A model generated the notes under the pieces. The model was not told the origin of the DNA. It worked only from the letters and a program-made list of their open reading frames with translations, and ran no database searches. This document shows, one piece after another, positions 8,674 to 19,389 of a stretch of 64,000 bases of DNA. Source of the stretch: Sphingobacteriaceae bacterium GW460-11-11-14-LB5 (lineage in GTDB: Bacteria > Bacteroidota > Bacteroidia > Sphingobacteriales > Sphingobacteriaceae); NCBI GenBank assembly GCA_002151545.1, contig CP021237.1, positions 1,736,001-1,800,000 on the forward strand, given 5' to 3'. The position numbers and the translations under genes were made by a program. Each line of letters begins with the position of its first letter. Position 1 is the first letter of the stretch.

Positions 8674-11600
8674 ATGAGTACCAACTGCAATAAAAATAAT
8701 GACCCAAGAAACGGAACCAACCGTTTAAACCGCTTACCCAAAGCCTTGGATACATCTTTTATTGCTATTGATGAAAGAGATAAAAAAAGCCTTTATCAGT
8801 TTTGCGATAACCTTGCAGCCTATATCAATTACTATTATTATGATGGGCTGGAGAAAAAAACCGACTGGCAAAGTGTTTTCAATATAGATGAATTAAAAAA
8901 AGATGGTACTTCCGAACCCCATCTGGCGCTTTTCGATTCTTTCCTCGAATTATATGCCATTGCTCAAAAAGACCTTAACCAGTTTACCGGCAAACATTTG
9001 GATTATTTCTTCGAAACCGTTTTGGGTTTTGAAAAAAAGGCTGCCGCCCCCGATAAAGTATACCTCATTGTAGCGCTGGCCAAACACATATCGCAATATG
9101 TTTTAAACGATAAAACGGAATTTAAGGCGGGTAAAAACAGTAAAAAACAGGAGCAATTTTATAAACTCCTGTCTGATTTTAGCTTTAGCCATGCACAGGT
9201 AGCCAGTATTAAATCTATTTTGGTTGATCAGACGGAAAAGTCAAGGATTAAGGCTTCGCCGGTTGCAAATTCGGGCGATGGCATTGGTGCAGAAGTGGTA
9301 AACCAAGATGGCAGCTGGGATACATTTGGTAACGAAACGCGGCCTCCCGCCAATATCGGTTTTGCCATCAGTTCTCCTTTATTCAGGATGGCCGAAGGAA
9401 AACGTAAAATAACCCTGTCATTTAGCTATCATGCACCTTATCTGGTAGCGCCGGTAATTAAACCCGAAAATTTTAAGGCCAGTATTACCGCAGAAAAAGG
9501 ATGGACAACAGTAGAAATTACTTCGGTAACATTTCCCAATCCTGGCTTGCTCGAAATGGTACTCTTCGCCGACGAAAGCATACCTAAACTGGTCGATTAT
9601 AGTCAAAAACTTCATGTAGAGGATTTCAGGACCGATTTCCCGGTATTAAAAGTGGAATTACTACCGGCACCAAACCTTTATGCCGGTTTAACCTTTGCTG
9701 CAATTGATAGCGTAGCTATTAAAACGGATGTTCAGGGCGTAAAAAACCTATTCGTACAAAACAGTTTGGGTAAGCTGGATGCCGCTAAACCCATGGAGAT
9801 TTTTGGTCCGGTACCAGGTGTAGGTGCCAATTTTTATGTAGGCAGCAACGAGGTTTTTCAGCATAACCTCAGCAGCTTAAGGTTGAATTTCGAATATTTA
9901 GGTTTACCTGCCGTTACTTTTGCCACATACTACGATCTCTATGTTAATCTGGCTAACGACAGTAACGGACGTGATAAATCCACTTACGTTAAAAACAGCG
10001 ATTTTAAAGCCGAAGTTTCCTTTCTTTTACACCGCAATTGGATCAATTCGACAGCGCCAGAGGTTGCACTTTTTACTGCAGCAGATGGCGATGCACCCAA
10101 TGCATTGTTTTCAACAGATTTAAGTATACCAGCTGATTTTGAAGCAGATTACAACACCAAAGTAAACGATGCTTATAACCTCGAAACCGAGCGCGGTTAT
10201 TTAAAACTTAAATTCACCAAAGGTACATTTGGCCAGGCTGATTATCAGCTGGTATTCAGTACAGCTGTTATAGGCAAAACCACGGTACCTAAATTGCCCA
10301 ATCCACCCTATTTGCCGCTCATTCAGAATTTAACAATCGATTATAGCAGTGCAGCAACAATAGATCTTTCGGTAAGTGCTGATGTTAAATCAACTTATGA
10401 TAACCGCATACACCGGTTTTATTTTATCGAACCTTTCGGCCTTGCCGAAGCGCATCCGTTTACCCATGGTGCCGTACAGTTGCTTCCTGTTAAACCTAAT
10501 GAAGGTGAACTGTATATGGGTTTAAGTGATGCTATTGTACCGCAGAATTTAAGTTTGCTGTTTCAGGTAAGCGAGGGTAGTGCCAATCCTGATTTTGATA
10601 AGGCAATAATCAAATGGGCCTATCTTCAGCATAATATCTGGATAGAATTTGAAAAAATAAACATTTTAAGAGAACAAACCAACGGACTTTTAACCACGGG
10701 CATTGTTACCTTAAATATTCCTAAAACCGTAAATACTGATAATACACTCCTGGCAAATGGCCTGTTATGGATCAGGGCTGCGGTAACTGCAAATGCCGCT
10801 GCCGTATGCGATATTATTTCCATCACAACCCAGGCTGCAGAAGCCGAATTTGAAGTTTACAATGACGTGGTGCCCGAAAAAATTGCCATCGAAGCAGGCG
10901 TGATTTCAAAATTAAAAGACCCCGATAATGCAGTAAAAAAAGTAGTACAGCCCTATGGTTCTTTTGATGGAAAAGGAACCGAAAATGCCAACGATTATCA
11001 TTTGCGTGTGAGCGAAATATTAAGGCATAAAAGAAGGGCCATCACCCAGTGGGATTACGAACGCCTTATTTTGGCACAATTTCCCAATGTGTATACCACC
11101 AAATGCATTAACCATACTTTTTACAACGGTAACGTGAGCAGCTACAACGCTTTGTCGCCGGGCGATGTAACCATTATTGCCGTACCTGATATAGCCATCA
11201 GCAATGCGCCAAACCCGTTAAAACCAAAGGTTTCTAAAAATACTTTGGAAATGATTAAAGCATACCTGGCCAAAACCAATTCGGCATTTGCGAGGCTGAA
11301 TGTTCAGAACCCAATTTTTGAAGAAATAAAGCTGCATTTCCATGTAAAACTGAGAGACGGTTACGAAGAAAATATTTACCTCCCACAACTTAAAAACCAG
11401 ATCAGGTTGCTTTTGGCCCCCTGGACAGGCAATGCTTCCATTCAAATGGAATTTGGTGGTAAAATAGAAAAATCGACCATCATCTATCAGCTGGAGAAGT
11501 TGGCTTATGTAGATTATATTACCTGTTTTAAAATGTACCTCTACCGGCCTGCAGGATTGGAAGATATCTCGTCGAAAGATTTGGAAACAGCAGAAACAGC

Positions 11601-11763
11601 TACAGCAGCAAGTATTTTAACTGCTTATCCCGATCACTCCATTATCAACATCAACGACATTGCCGGAATCAGCAATCCCGATTGCGATTGTGTGGATTGC
11701 AATGATAATACCATTATAGCAAAAGGTGAATTTGTTCCCGTTAACGAATGCGGTTGTAATTAA
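8674..11763 (+). CDS. Large baseplate protein (Afp11/baseplate-J-like)
   Basis: This 1029-residue protein is in the Afp11 position, a wedge component of the baseplate. Its C-terminal third, from about residue 770 (NANDYHLRVSEILRHKRRAI, then QWDYERLILAQFPNVYTTKC), is the conserved baseplate-J/gp6-like region, with PLKPKVSKNTLEMIKAYL and the IYQLEKLAYVDYI segment after it. The N-terminal part holds long beta-rich stretches typical of the enlarged Bacteroidota versions. The extreme C-terminus is Cys-rich: C1004, C1006 and C1009, then C1026 and C1028. This would suit a metal site or disulfides. Its stop codon directly abuts the next ATG. Confidence 0.85.
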   Translation: MSTNCNKNNDPRNGTNRLNRLPKALDTSFIAIDERDKKSLYQFCDNLAAYINYYYYDGLEKKTDWQSVFNIDELKKDGTSEPHLALFDSFLELYAIAQKDLNQFTGKHLDYFFETVLGFEKKAAAPDKVYLIVALAKHISQYVLNDKTEFKAGKNSKKQEQFYKLLSDFSFSHAQVASIKSILVDQTEKSRIKASPVANSGDGIGAEVVNQDGSWDTFGNETRPPANIGFAISSPLFRMAEGKRKITLSFSYHAPYLVAPVIKPENFKASITAEKGWTTVEITSVTFPNPGLLEMVLFADESIPKLVDYSQKLHVEDFRTDFPVLKVELLPAPNLYAGLTFAAIDSVAIKTDVQGVKNLFVQNSLGKLDAAKPMEIFGPVPGVGANFYVGSNEVFQHNLSSLRLNFEYLGLPAVTFATYYDLYVNLANDSNGRDKSTYVKNSDFKAEVSFLLHRNWINSTAPEVALFTAADGDAPNALFSTDLSIPADFEADYNTKVNDAYNLETERGYLKLKFTKGTFGQADYQLVFSTAVIGKTTVPKLPNPPYLPLIQNLTIDYSSAATIDLSVSADVKSTYDNRIHRFYFIEPFGLAEAHPFTHGAVQLLPVKPNEGELYMGLSDAIVPQNLSLLFQVSEGSANPDFDKAIIKWAYLQHNIWIEFEKINILREQTNGLLTTGIVTLNIPKTVNTDNTLLANGLLWIRAAVTANAAAVCDIISITTQAAEAEFEVYNDVVPEKIAIEAGVISKLKDPDNAVKKVVQPYGSFDGKGTENANDYHLRVSEILRHKRRAITQWDYERLILAQFPNVYTTKCINHTFYNGNVSSYNALSPGDVTIIAVPDIAISNAPNPLKPKVSKNTLEMIKAYLAKTNSAFARLNVQNPIFEEIKLHFHVKLRDGYEENIYLPQLKNQIRLLLAPWTGNASIQMEFGGKIEKSTIIYQLEKLAYVDYITCFKMYLYRPAGLEDISSKDLETAETATAASILTAYPDHSIININDIAGISNPDCDCVDCNDNTIIAKGEFVPVNECGCN

Positions 11764-14700
11764 ATGAGCGATTTAAAAACCATATCGAAAAACAGTCCTC
11801 AACAGGAAAGCATGCAGTTTGATAAACTGCGGGAAATGGGTATTAACCGGATACAGGCTTTGAGCCAGCAAAACTGGACTGATTATAACCTGCACGATCC
11901 GGGTATCACTACGCTTGAAGCACTGTGTTATGCCATAACCGACCTGGGTTACCGTTTAACTTTCGATATGCAGGATCTGCTGGCCAATAATCCCAATATT
12001 GACCAGGTCGATTTTCATAACTTTTTTACCGCAAGGCAGATTCTGCATAATGCGCCGGTTACCATTAAAGATTTCAGGAAACTGTTAATGGATGTGGCCG
12101 TACAGGTTGATCAGGAAACTTTGGGCATAAAAAACGCCTGGGTGATTCCTGCTGAGGATGCCGAAATGAAAATTTACGTAAACCAGGCACAACAAAAACT
12201 GGAGTATTTCCCTACCGCAACAGATGGGACAGGTTATTTTGTAAAGGGCCTGTATAATTTCCTGATCGAGTTTGATCAATCCATTATTTATGGCGATTTA
12301 AACTCCAATGCCATGGAAGGAACCTACATCATTAATAATTTTAGCAGCGATTTATGGTTGGAAGGTGTAGAAATTAATGTAACCATCCATTTTCCCCGCT
12401 GGGATGATCTTACTATAGATTTTAATAGTGATACAAACATTATCAATAACATTAAAAGTCTTAAAATCAAGGCTGAGAAACTTCCGACAGGATATGAATT
12501 GATTGATAGTAACGATCTGGATCATACGGTTACACTTGCAGGAACCAAGAAAGTGGCTGGGGTACCTGTAGCCATTACCGGTTTGAGCGAAATAGATACT
12601 GAACTGAATCATTTCATTTTTGATGCGCCAAATGGACTGTTACAAAGTTATAAACGCAAAATAGCCATCATTAAAAACATCATTAAAAAGGCAGAAGACA
12701 GGTTAAATGATAACAGACCGCTATGCGAGGATTATTTCCAAACCCGGGCTTTAAAAGTGGAAGAAATAGCAATATGCGGCGATATTGAGATCGATCCTTT
12801 TGTTGATGCTGCTACTGTTGCTGCCGAAATCTATTTTCAGCTGGCGCAGTTTCTTTCTCCGGATGTATATTTTTACAGTTTACCTGATATGAAAAATAAA
12901 GGCAAAACTACTGAAGAAATTTTCGACGGACCTGCTTTAACACATGGTTTTATCGATGATGACGAGTTAAATGCTTCTGAACAGCAATGTACCATCCATG
13001 TAAGTGATCTGATCAGGATTATTATGGATGTTAAAATTGATGGTAAACAGGTGGTGCAATCCGTTAGTGGTTTGCAGCTGGCTAATTTCCCTGAAGATAA
13101 TGGCAGTAATGATATTACCCAAAAAAGTGTAAAATGGTGCCTTTCATTAGCCATCGATAAATTTTATGTGCCAAGGTTATCAACCGAGCTTTCCAATTTG
13201 TCGTTTTTCAAACACAAACTTCCTTTTGCTTTCGATCAGCATGAAATGGAAGCCAGATACAGGGGACTTTTCGCAACCGCAAGAAAACGTTACCCCGAAA
13301 ATCCAATTCTGGATAGGGCTTTGCCCATCGGGAACTGGCGTGAAATAACTGATTACACCTCTGTACAGGAAGATTTTCCTTTAATATATGGTGTAGGCAG
13401 TGAAGGTATTCCTAATTTACCAACTGTAGATGATGAAAGAAACCTGCGATTGGCACAGGCCAAGCAGTTTAAAGGTTTCCTTTCTTTTTTCGATCAGTTA
13501 TTGTACAATTACCTGCAGCAGATAAACGGTTTAAAAGCCTTGTTTAGCCTAAACCAGGAACTTGATGAATTTGGTCAGCCTTTGCTGAATAAAACTTACT
13601 TCAGTGAGTCTTTAATAAAAACAGCCGTGCATGCCGATATCGTGCCCCATGCTACAGATCAAAAGATTTTCGTAAATGATTACGCAACCAGGCTACAGGG
13701 CATTACCGAAAGTAAAAGCGTTTACGAAAAGCGTAAAAACCGGTTTCTCGATCATCTTTTGGCGCGTTTTTGTGAACAGTTTAGCGATTATGCACTCATT
13801 GCTTATACCAACGAGGGACAAAAAGCAGGGGCGGAACTGATTAAAGATAAACTTTCATTTTTAAATGCCTATCCCGAAATCAGCAGTAATCGCGGGAAGG
13901 CTTTTAATTACAAAAATGAACTGAACTGGTTTTATCAAAATGTTTCAGGTTACGAAAAACGTGTGGGTATGCTCCTTGGGATTGATGCTAAAAAAACTGA
14001 TGATTTACATTTTTCTAATGCTTTCAGGATCCTGCCTGTAAGCAATAAATGGAGCATCGATACCAAAGTATCTACAAAAATCCTTTTCGAAGGCATCAAT
14101 AGTTTTAATGATCAGTTATTGGCAAAAGCCGCAATGGAAGAACTGATCAGTGCTGCCGTACACATCAATAATTATAAGATAATCGCAGGAACTGCTGCGG
14201 GCAAATTCCAGGTTTTGCTTTATGCCGATTTAATTGAACAAAAAGTTATCGCAAAAAGTAAAAATACCGCATTAACTAAAGCCGATAGCAATACGTTAAT
14301 TAATAGTCATAGTGATCTATGTACTAAAGAATTATGTGGTAATATTTTAAGCAATCGTAAAAATTTAGCTGCGCCCATATTTAATTATTTCGAGGTTACT
14401 TCTCACACCGTAGATGGCACTACAACGCCGCCATTGCATACGATTAAATATGAACTGTTCGATTTGCCAACAGAAGATGCAGGTAGAAAAGTAATCATCA
14501 CCGGAGAGGTTGAAGGCCCGGAAGTAAAAGGTGCTGATGCTGCGGAAACCACCAGTAATACCATTGCAAATTTACTTTGGAAATTTATCCGTTTCGCTTC
14601 AGATGAAGATTATTATCGTTTTGTGCCCGAAAATGTAACAGTGTACGATCCAAATTACCATTTCGAAATATTCGATATTTACGGCGAAACATTGGGCAAA

Positions 14701-15711
14701 CATAAAGGCAAGAATTATAACCATCAGCTGGCTGAAATTATTGAAGACAGCACAGCCTCTCCAGTAGTTAATATTGTTGATTCTCTATCCAATAATGGCA
14801 CTTATACCGTGAAAAATACGGTGGCCCTTGGGCCAAATATTAAAGTAGAAATTAATGAAACACTACCAAATAATTATCCTGATGGTAAATTAAGCTTCAG
14901 CGAAACATTTAACGCTTATATATTCGAAAATGGCCGCAAGCTTACTGTTACCGGCAGCGATTTAACCAACAGGCTGCGCATAGGTGATAAAATGAATTTC
15001 ATTATACCTTCAGCAGAGAGAACTGAATTCGAAATATTGAACATCAGTTTTGCCAATAATAAGACCACTATTATTTCGGATATCCTGCTCGATTTTGTGG
15101 TAGCGCCAAAATTGAGCTACACCAAATTGTTCGAAATCAAAAATGTAACGCCTAAAACCATTATCATCAGGGCCGGTATGGAAAAATTGGCCAGACTGGA
15201 TATGGTGAATTTCTTTAACAGGATATTTATCGATCGTGAAGGACTACATTTGATCGAACATCTACTCTTAAGACCTAAAAAACGTGATTTTGATACTTTA
15301 TTGGATATCCACACGGATGTAGATTGTGTGCAATGCAAAATTGCCGATACCTACAGTTTCGTGATGACCGCGGTATTACCTTATTGGCCAAACCGTTTCA
15401 GGGAACGGAATTTCAGAACATTTATTGAAAAAACGCTGAGAGAAGAATGCCCGGCACATGTAGTACTCAATGTATGCTGGGTAAACCCCTTACAGATGAA
15501 CCAGTTCGAAACAGCCTATAAAAACTGGCTGATCCAGATCAATACAAGCAGTCCAGGAGACGCAGAAAGGGTAAAAGCGCTGAAAAACTTTATAGAAGCA
15601 ATTCAGGGTTTAAGAAGCGTTTATCCATCCGGCAAACTGCATAGCTGTAACGAAAACGAAGTGCAGAAAAATCCATTAATCCTAAATCAAACTAACATTG
15701 GTATTTTTTAA
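11764..15711 (+). CDS. Very large baseplate protein (Afp12-like)
   Basis: This 1315-residue protein has no signal peptide or transmembrane segment. The N-terminus carries the baseplate-type motif NWTDYNLHDPGITTLEALCY (about residues 37-57), a known mark of Afp11/Afp12-class wedge proteins. Later regions include FKGFLSFFDQLLYNYLQQ and, near the C-terminus, DREGLHLIEHLLLRP, then a C-x-x-C pair (DCVQC) and a last helical domain from about residue 1200 (FRERNFRTFIEKTLREECPA). It is far longer than gammaproteobacterial Afp12, consistent with an elaborated Bacteroidota baseplate. It starts right after the stop of the Afp11-like gene, and the two probably form the wedge heterodimer. Confidence 0.8.
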   Translation: MSDLKTISKNSPQQESMQFDKLREMGINRIQALSQQNWTDYNLHDPGITTLEALCYAITDLGYRLTFDMQDLLANNPNIDQVDFHNFFTARQILHNAPVTIKDFRKLLMDVAVQVDQETLGIKNAWVIPAEDAEMKIYVNQAQQKLEYFPTATDGTGYFVKGLYNFLIEFDQSIIYGDLNSNAMEGTYIINNFSSDLWLEGVEINVTIHFPRWDDLTIDFNSDTNIINNIKSLKIKAEKLPTGYELIDSNDLDHTVTLAGTKKVAGVPVAITGLSEIDTELNHFIFDAPNGLLQSYKRKIAIIKNIIKKAEDRLNDNRPLCEDYFQTRALKVEEIAICGDIEIDPFVDAATVAAEIYFQLAQFLSPDVYFYSLPDMKNKGKTTEEIFDGPALTHGFIDDDELNASEQQCTIHVSDLIRIIMDVKIDGKQVVQSVSGLQLANFPEDNGSNDITQKSVKWCLSLAIDKFYVPRLSTELSNLSFFKHKLPFAFDQHEMEARYRGLFATARKRYPENPILDRALPIGNWREITDYTSVQEDFPLIYGVGSEGIPNLPTVDDERNLRLAQAKQFKGFLSFFDQLLYNYLQQINGLKALFSLNQELDEFGQPLLNKTYFSESLIKTAVHADIVPHATDQKIFVNDYATRLQGITESKSVYEKRKNRFLDHLLARFCEQFSDYALIAYTNEGQKAGAELIKDKLSFLNAYPEISSNRGKAFNYKNELNWFYQNVSGYEKRVGMLLGIDAKKTDDLHFSNAFRILPVSNKWSIDTKVSTKILFEGINSFNDQLLAKAAMEELISAAVHINNYKIIAGTAAGKFQVLLYADLIEQKVIAKSKNTALTKADSNTLINSHSDLCTKELCGNILSNRKNLAAPIFNYFEVTSHTVDGTTTPPLHTIKYELFDLPTEDAGRKVIITGEVEGPEVKGADAAETTSNTIANLLWKFIRFASDEDYYRFVPENVTVYDPNYHFEIFDIYGETLGKHKGKNYNHQLAEIIEDSTASPVVNIVDSLSNNGTYTVKNTVALGPNIKVEINETLPNNYPDGKLSFSETFNAYIFENGRKLTVTGSDLTNRLRIGDKMNFIIPSAERTEFEILNISFANNKTTIISDILLDFVVAPKLSYTKLFEIKNVTPKTIIIRAGMEKLARLDMVNFFNRIFIDREGLHLIEHLLLRPKKRDFDTLLDIHTDVDCVQCKIADTYSFVMTAVLPYWPNRFRERNFRTFIEKTLREECPAHVVLNVCWVNPLQMNQFETAYKNWLIQINTSSPGDAERVKALKNFIEAIQGLRSVYPSGKLHSCNENEVQKNPLILNQTNIGIF

Positions 15712-15722
15712 CTAATCTAGCT

Positions 15723-18700
15723 ATGGAACTCATTAATAAAACAACGGTTTTTGAAGAAAATCAGGTACTAACAGCAGGTCAGCTGAATAATACACAGCAG
15801 TTTTTGTTTCAGGAAAGCAGGTTAACCAGGATTAGATTGATCGGCAGGGGGATCGTTTGTGGTCTACATGCAAGCTACGGCGAAAATACCGTACACATTT
15901 CAAAAGGGCTCGGCGTAACTTCATGGGGTTTTCTCATTTCACTTGGCGATTGCGATTTAACACACTATAAACCTTATACCTTACCCGATGGCTTAGATTA
16001 TAAATATTTTAATAATGCCCCGCTTTTAGAATTGGTTACCGCAGAAAATGCGGCTGCCATGGGAGCCGGCCCAATTACTGGTGCATTGGTTTTGAGCGAT
16101 TATGTAGTGGTTTTATTTTTGGAATCGGCAGCCCGCGACCTTAAAAGCTGTTTGGGCAAAAGCTGCGATGACCTTGGTAAAGAAAATACCTTTACTATCC
16201 GCAAATTGCTGATCAAAAGAACCGATCTGATCAATATCAATACCTCAAATAAAAATAAAGGCGGCGCTATGTATCCTGCTCTGTATGAGTTGGAAACGAT
16301 CGATTATCCAAGGGCTTTAATTACACCAATTGCTGCAGCTAATTACCCTGCTTTGGTTAATACTTATCTAAGTCCGGTTGCGGCAATACTAGAGAAGCTC
16401 ACCAAACAACTGGCGATTATTTATAGTGAACTGCCGGCACTGACTCGCCATTTTCCCAATTACGATTTTGATAGCATACGCGCCACATGGGAGGCAAAAC
16501 TGATCGAACTTTCTGCGCAGTACCTAAGCGGTAAGGCTTATGGATTTCAATACGTGTACGATGCCTTTGAAGATATTATAAAATCGTACGAAGAGTTGCG
16601 CTGCATCGCCATGCACCTCAACAGTGTTTGTTTGCCCGATGAAGATGCTTTCCCTATGCATTTAATGTTGGGTAGCGATACCTGTCCGCCATCTGTTTTT
16701 CGTCAGGAGTTTGAATACTCGCCGTTATTTAACGAATATAAAGACTGGAGCAAAAAACTGGTTACGGTTTTCGGAAGAACCCTGAACATGTTAACAGGTT
16801 TTTACGATAGCCAGAACGAAAAAAACGACCGCGGTATTTTGGCTACCCCGAGTAAAGAAAAGTGGCAAAATATAGGCAAAAGGGCTTTGCCGATTTACTT
16901 CGACCGCGGTATTGCCGATTTTGAAACTTACTGGAACGAATCTTTATGCCATGGCTGCGATAATGGCAAACCGCTCAGCTACCATTATCAACTGCCCTTA
17001 AATTTACAGACTTACGGTAAAAGCAAACTGGAGGCACCATTGCTTTACAATTTTTCTGACACCACATTTTTTAGGATGGAAGGTCACCTGGCCATTGAAG
17101 AAGATGTGGCAGTAAAACAGTATGAAAGACTACAGCGTAACCTGAACCTTCCTTTTAAGGTACGTTCCATCTTTATGGGCGAGGGAGGAACAACAAAAAA
17201 CATTTGCCGTTATCCCGATCTCGATTCGCAGTACCTGGTGTGGCGGAACGTAATGCTGTATTATCTCAATAACCTGATCAAATACAGTACCCTGGCCGAA
17301 AAAATGATCGCAAGGTTTGATGATGTAAAAGATGCGGCAAAAGATGCCGTTGTTGGTGTAAATACCAAAAAAGAAACCCGTTTTAATGCAAAAGCTGGCG
17401 GAAACGAAACTTTTAACGATACAAACGGCCAGACAGAAAAAACATCTACTTTCGGCAACATCAACAATGTTTTTATTAAAGCCGGCATGGTTAACGAACG
17501 GATAAACCAAGCCAATTATTCCAGAATAAATAACAGTAAAGGAAGACTGGAAGAAACGCCCAATGACCTGCAGCGTGATGCGTTGAATATGGTTGCCCAG
17601 TTTAACGATAACATTGAAGAACTGATTGCCACCCTCACCCTGGAATTTTCCGACTTTGACGAAAACCGTTTCAAATCGGTGTATACAGGTTTAATTTCGC
17701 TTTATGTGAAGGGAATGAAACTCATGGTCAAAATCATTAATAACGAGGGCAATGTAGAACTGATGGCTTATCTCATGGCGGCAACCATTGTGCACAGGGC
17801 GCTAAATGTATTTATGATCAGGCCTTATATCAATATTGGTACTTTAACCGATATCAGGTCGCAGCGGAACAAAAGCCTCGGTACAAATATTTCGTTTTAT
17901 GATTATATCAGAAGGGCGGGTGCGGTAGAACATTTGGCCGGTGTAAATAAGGGCAATACGCTGTTATTGCTCTACCATACAGGTCGTGAAATCGAATACC
18001 AAACTATTGGCAAAGCACCAGTGGCCGTGCCAGTTACGCATAAAGAGACTGAAATAGCAGAAATCACGAAGGCTGAAAAAACGGTGAAGGCAAATTATGA
18101 AACCCGGTCCGCTGAAATAAAAACACGCATAGAGGAACATGAAAACGAACTTGGCCAGGTTAAAATCCAGTATAAAGAAGCTTTAGCAGGTAGGATCGAA
18201 GAAATTAATAAGCGTAAAGTGTTTACAGCTGATGAAATCAAGAAAGAAGAATTAGCCATAAAAAGCGAGCTTGAAAATAAAATAAGAAGTTTAAAATCTA
18301 CAGGCGAAGATGCTGTTAAAACTGAAGCACTCGAAAAAGAATACAAAGAAAGAATAGTCTTATTAAGGAAAAATACCGAAGCCGACAAAACAAAAGAGCT
18401 GAAGGAACTTACCGGGACTATGGAATCAGAGCTGGCAGAAAAACTTAAAGTCAGCGAAGAAGTGATCGAAAAGGCCAGAAAAGAAGAGGCCGAGGCTTTA
18501 AAAGAATACGAAGGTCATTTAAAAGTGCTTACAGAAAAACGTAAAGCTGTAGAAAAAGGCAGAGAAAAAGAGCTTGAAGAAATCATTGTTACGGGAAAGC
18601 GAAAAAGAGGAGATTATTTAAGCAAGTTCGAAGCCAGTTTTAACGAACAGTATGATAAACTGGTAGAAGAAATAGGTAGGGAAGGATTGCCAAACATTGC

Positions 18701-19385
18701 CGATAACGTGATTGCCGATTTTACACTTTACGAAGATGATGGCTGTTGCGAATGCGATGCAAAAGATTACCGCAATAAAGAACTTACACCTTTGGTAGCG
18801 CCCATTTCGCGTTTTGTGGTCTATACTCCAAGCAGAATTAATACCGCTAAAATACAGGTACTCAATAATCTTTACCATCCCGGCGATTATAAGGTTATTG
18901 TTAAAAACGGGCCCAATTTGGGATCGGTAAAATTTGAGGAAGAAGTTTATGAACCTAAACCAAACCTGAATAAACAGATTTTGGTATATACCCTCGACCC
19001 GGAAAAGGTTGCAAAAGATAGCCGTGCCAGAAGATCGGTAGTTGCTGTAGATGAATTGGAGTATGCCGTTATCGAAAGCGAAACCGGTAATGAGGTAGGT
19101 ACAGCCTTGATTACTTTCTTTATTGGCGTTGGACGTATTGGTCAGGATACTTACGAATTAAGTGGTAACGTGGCTTATGCTAAACAGTTTAAAATTACAA
19201 TCACAGATGCTGCTGGCGCACCGATACAGCAGGGTGAGTTTACAGGAAACAAATACAGTTTTAATTTAAATCCAGGCAAATACCATATTGTAATGGAAGG
19301 AATTGCACCTCAGGGAAGACAAGAAAGAGATACTGAAATTGTTGACGAAGATGTTGTTGAAAATTTTGATTTAGGAAAAAAATAA
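15723..19385 (+). CDS. Coiled-coil eCIS structural protein in the fibre position
   Basis: This 1220-residue protein is not clearly assignable to a named family. The N-terminus (GQLNNTQQFLFQESRLTRIR, then GRGIVCGLHA and KGLGVTSWGFLISLGD) looks like a conserved beta domain seen in Bacteroidota injection clusters. The middle is helical. About residues 772-985 form a long, highly charged coiled coil with heptad-like Glu/Lys/Leu spacing. A Cys cluster (DGCCECD) lies near residue 1007, followed by two beta domains, the last (about 1148-1220) resembling a carboxypeptidase-regulatory/transthyretin-like fold. Position between the Afp12-like and tape-measure genes matches the fibre gene (Afp13), and an extended coiled coil with terminal beta domains would suit a trimeric fibre or baseplate strut. 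The role is inference. Confidence 0.65.
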   Translation: MELINKTTVFEENQVLTAGQLNNTQQFLFQESRLTRIRLIGRGIVCGLHASYGENTVHISKGLGVTSWGFLISLGDCDLTHYKPYTLPDGLDYKYFNNAPLLELVTAENAAAMGAGPITGALVLSDYVVVLFLESAARDLKSCLGKSCDDLGKENTFTIRKLLIKRTDLININTSNKNKGGAMYPALYELETIDYPRALITPIAAANYPALVNTYLSPVAAILEKLTKQLAIIYSELPALTRHFPNYDFDSIRATWEAKLIELSAQYLSGKAYGFQYVYDAFEDIIKSYEELRCIAMHLNSVCLPDEDAFPMHLMLGSDTCPPSVFRQEFEYSPLFNEYKDWSKKLVTVFGRTLNMLTGFYDSQNEKNDRGILATPSKEKWQNIGKRALPIYFDRGIADFETYWNESLCHGCDNGKPLSYHYQLPLNLQTYGKSKLEAPLLYNFSDTTFFRMEGHLAIEEDVAVKQYERLQRNLNLPFKVRSIFMGEGGTTKNICRYPDLDSQYLVWRNVMLYYLNNLIKYSTLAEKMIARFDDVKDAAKDAVVGVNTKKETRFNAKAGGNETFNDTNGQTEKTSTFGNINNVFIKAGMVNERINQANYSRINNSKGRLEETPNDLQRDALNMVAQFNDNIEELIATLTLEFSDFDENRFKSVYTGLISLYVKGMKLMVKIINNEGNVELMAYLMAATIVHRALNVFMIRPYINIGTLTDIRSQRNKSLGTNISFYDYIRRAGAVEHLAGVNKGNTLLLLYHTGREIEYQTIGKAPVAVPVTHKETEIAEITKAEKTVKANYETRSAEIKTRIEEHENELGQVKIQYKEALAGRIEEINKRKVFTADEIKKEELAIKSELENKIRSLKSTGEDAVKTEALEKEYKERIVLLRKNTEADKTKELKELTGTMESELAEKLKVSEEVIEKARKEEAEALKEYEGHLKVLTEKRKAVEKGREKELEEIIVTGKRKRGDYLSKFEASFNEQYDKLVEEIGREGLPNIADNVIADFTLYEDDGCCECDAKDYRNKELTPLVAPISRFVVYTPSRINTAKIQVLNNLYHPGDYKVIVKNGPNLGSVKFEEEVYEPKPNLNKQILVYTLDPEKVAKDSRARRSVVAVDELEYAVIESETGNEVGTALITFFIGVGRIGQDTYELSGNVAYAKQFKITITDAAGAPIQQGEFTGNKYSFNLNPGKYHIVMEGIAPQGRQERDTEIVDEDVVENFDLGKK

Positions 19386-19389
19386 TGTG

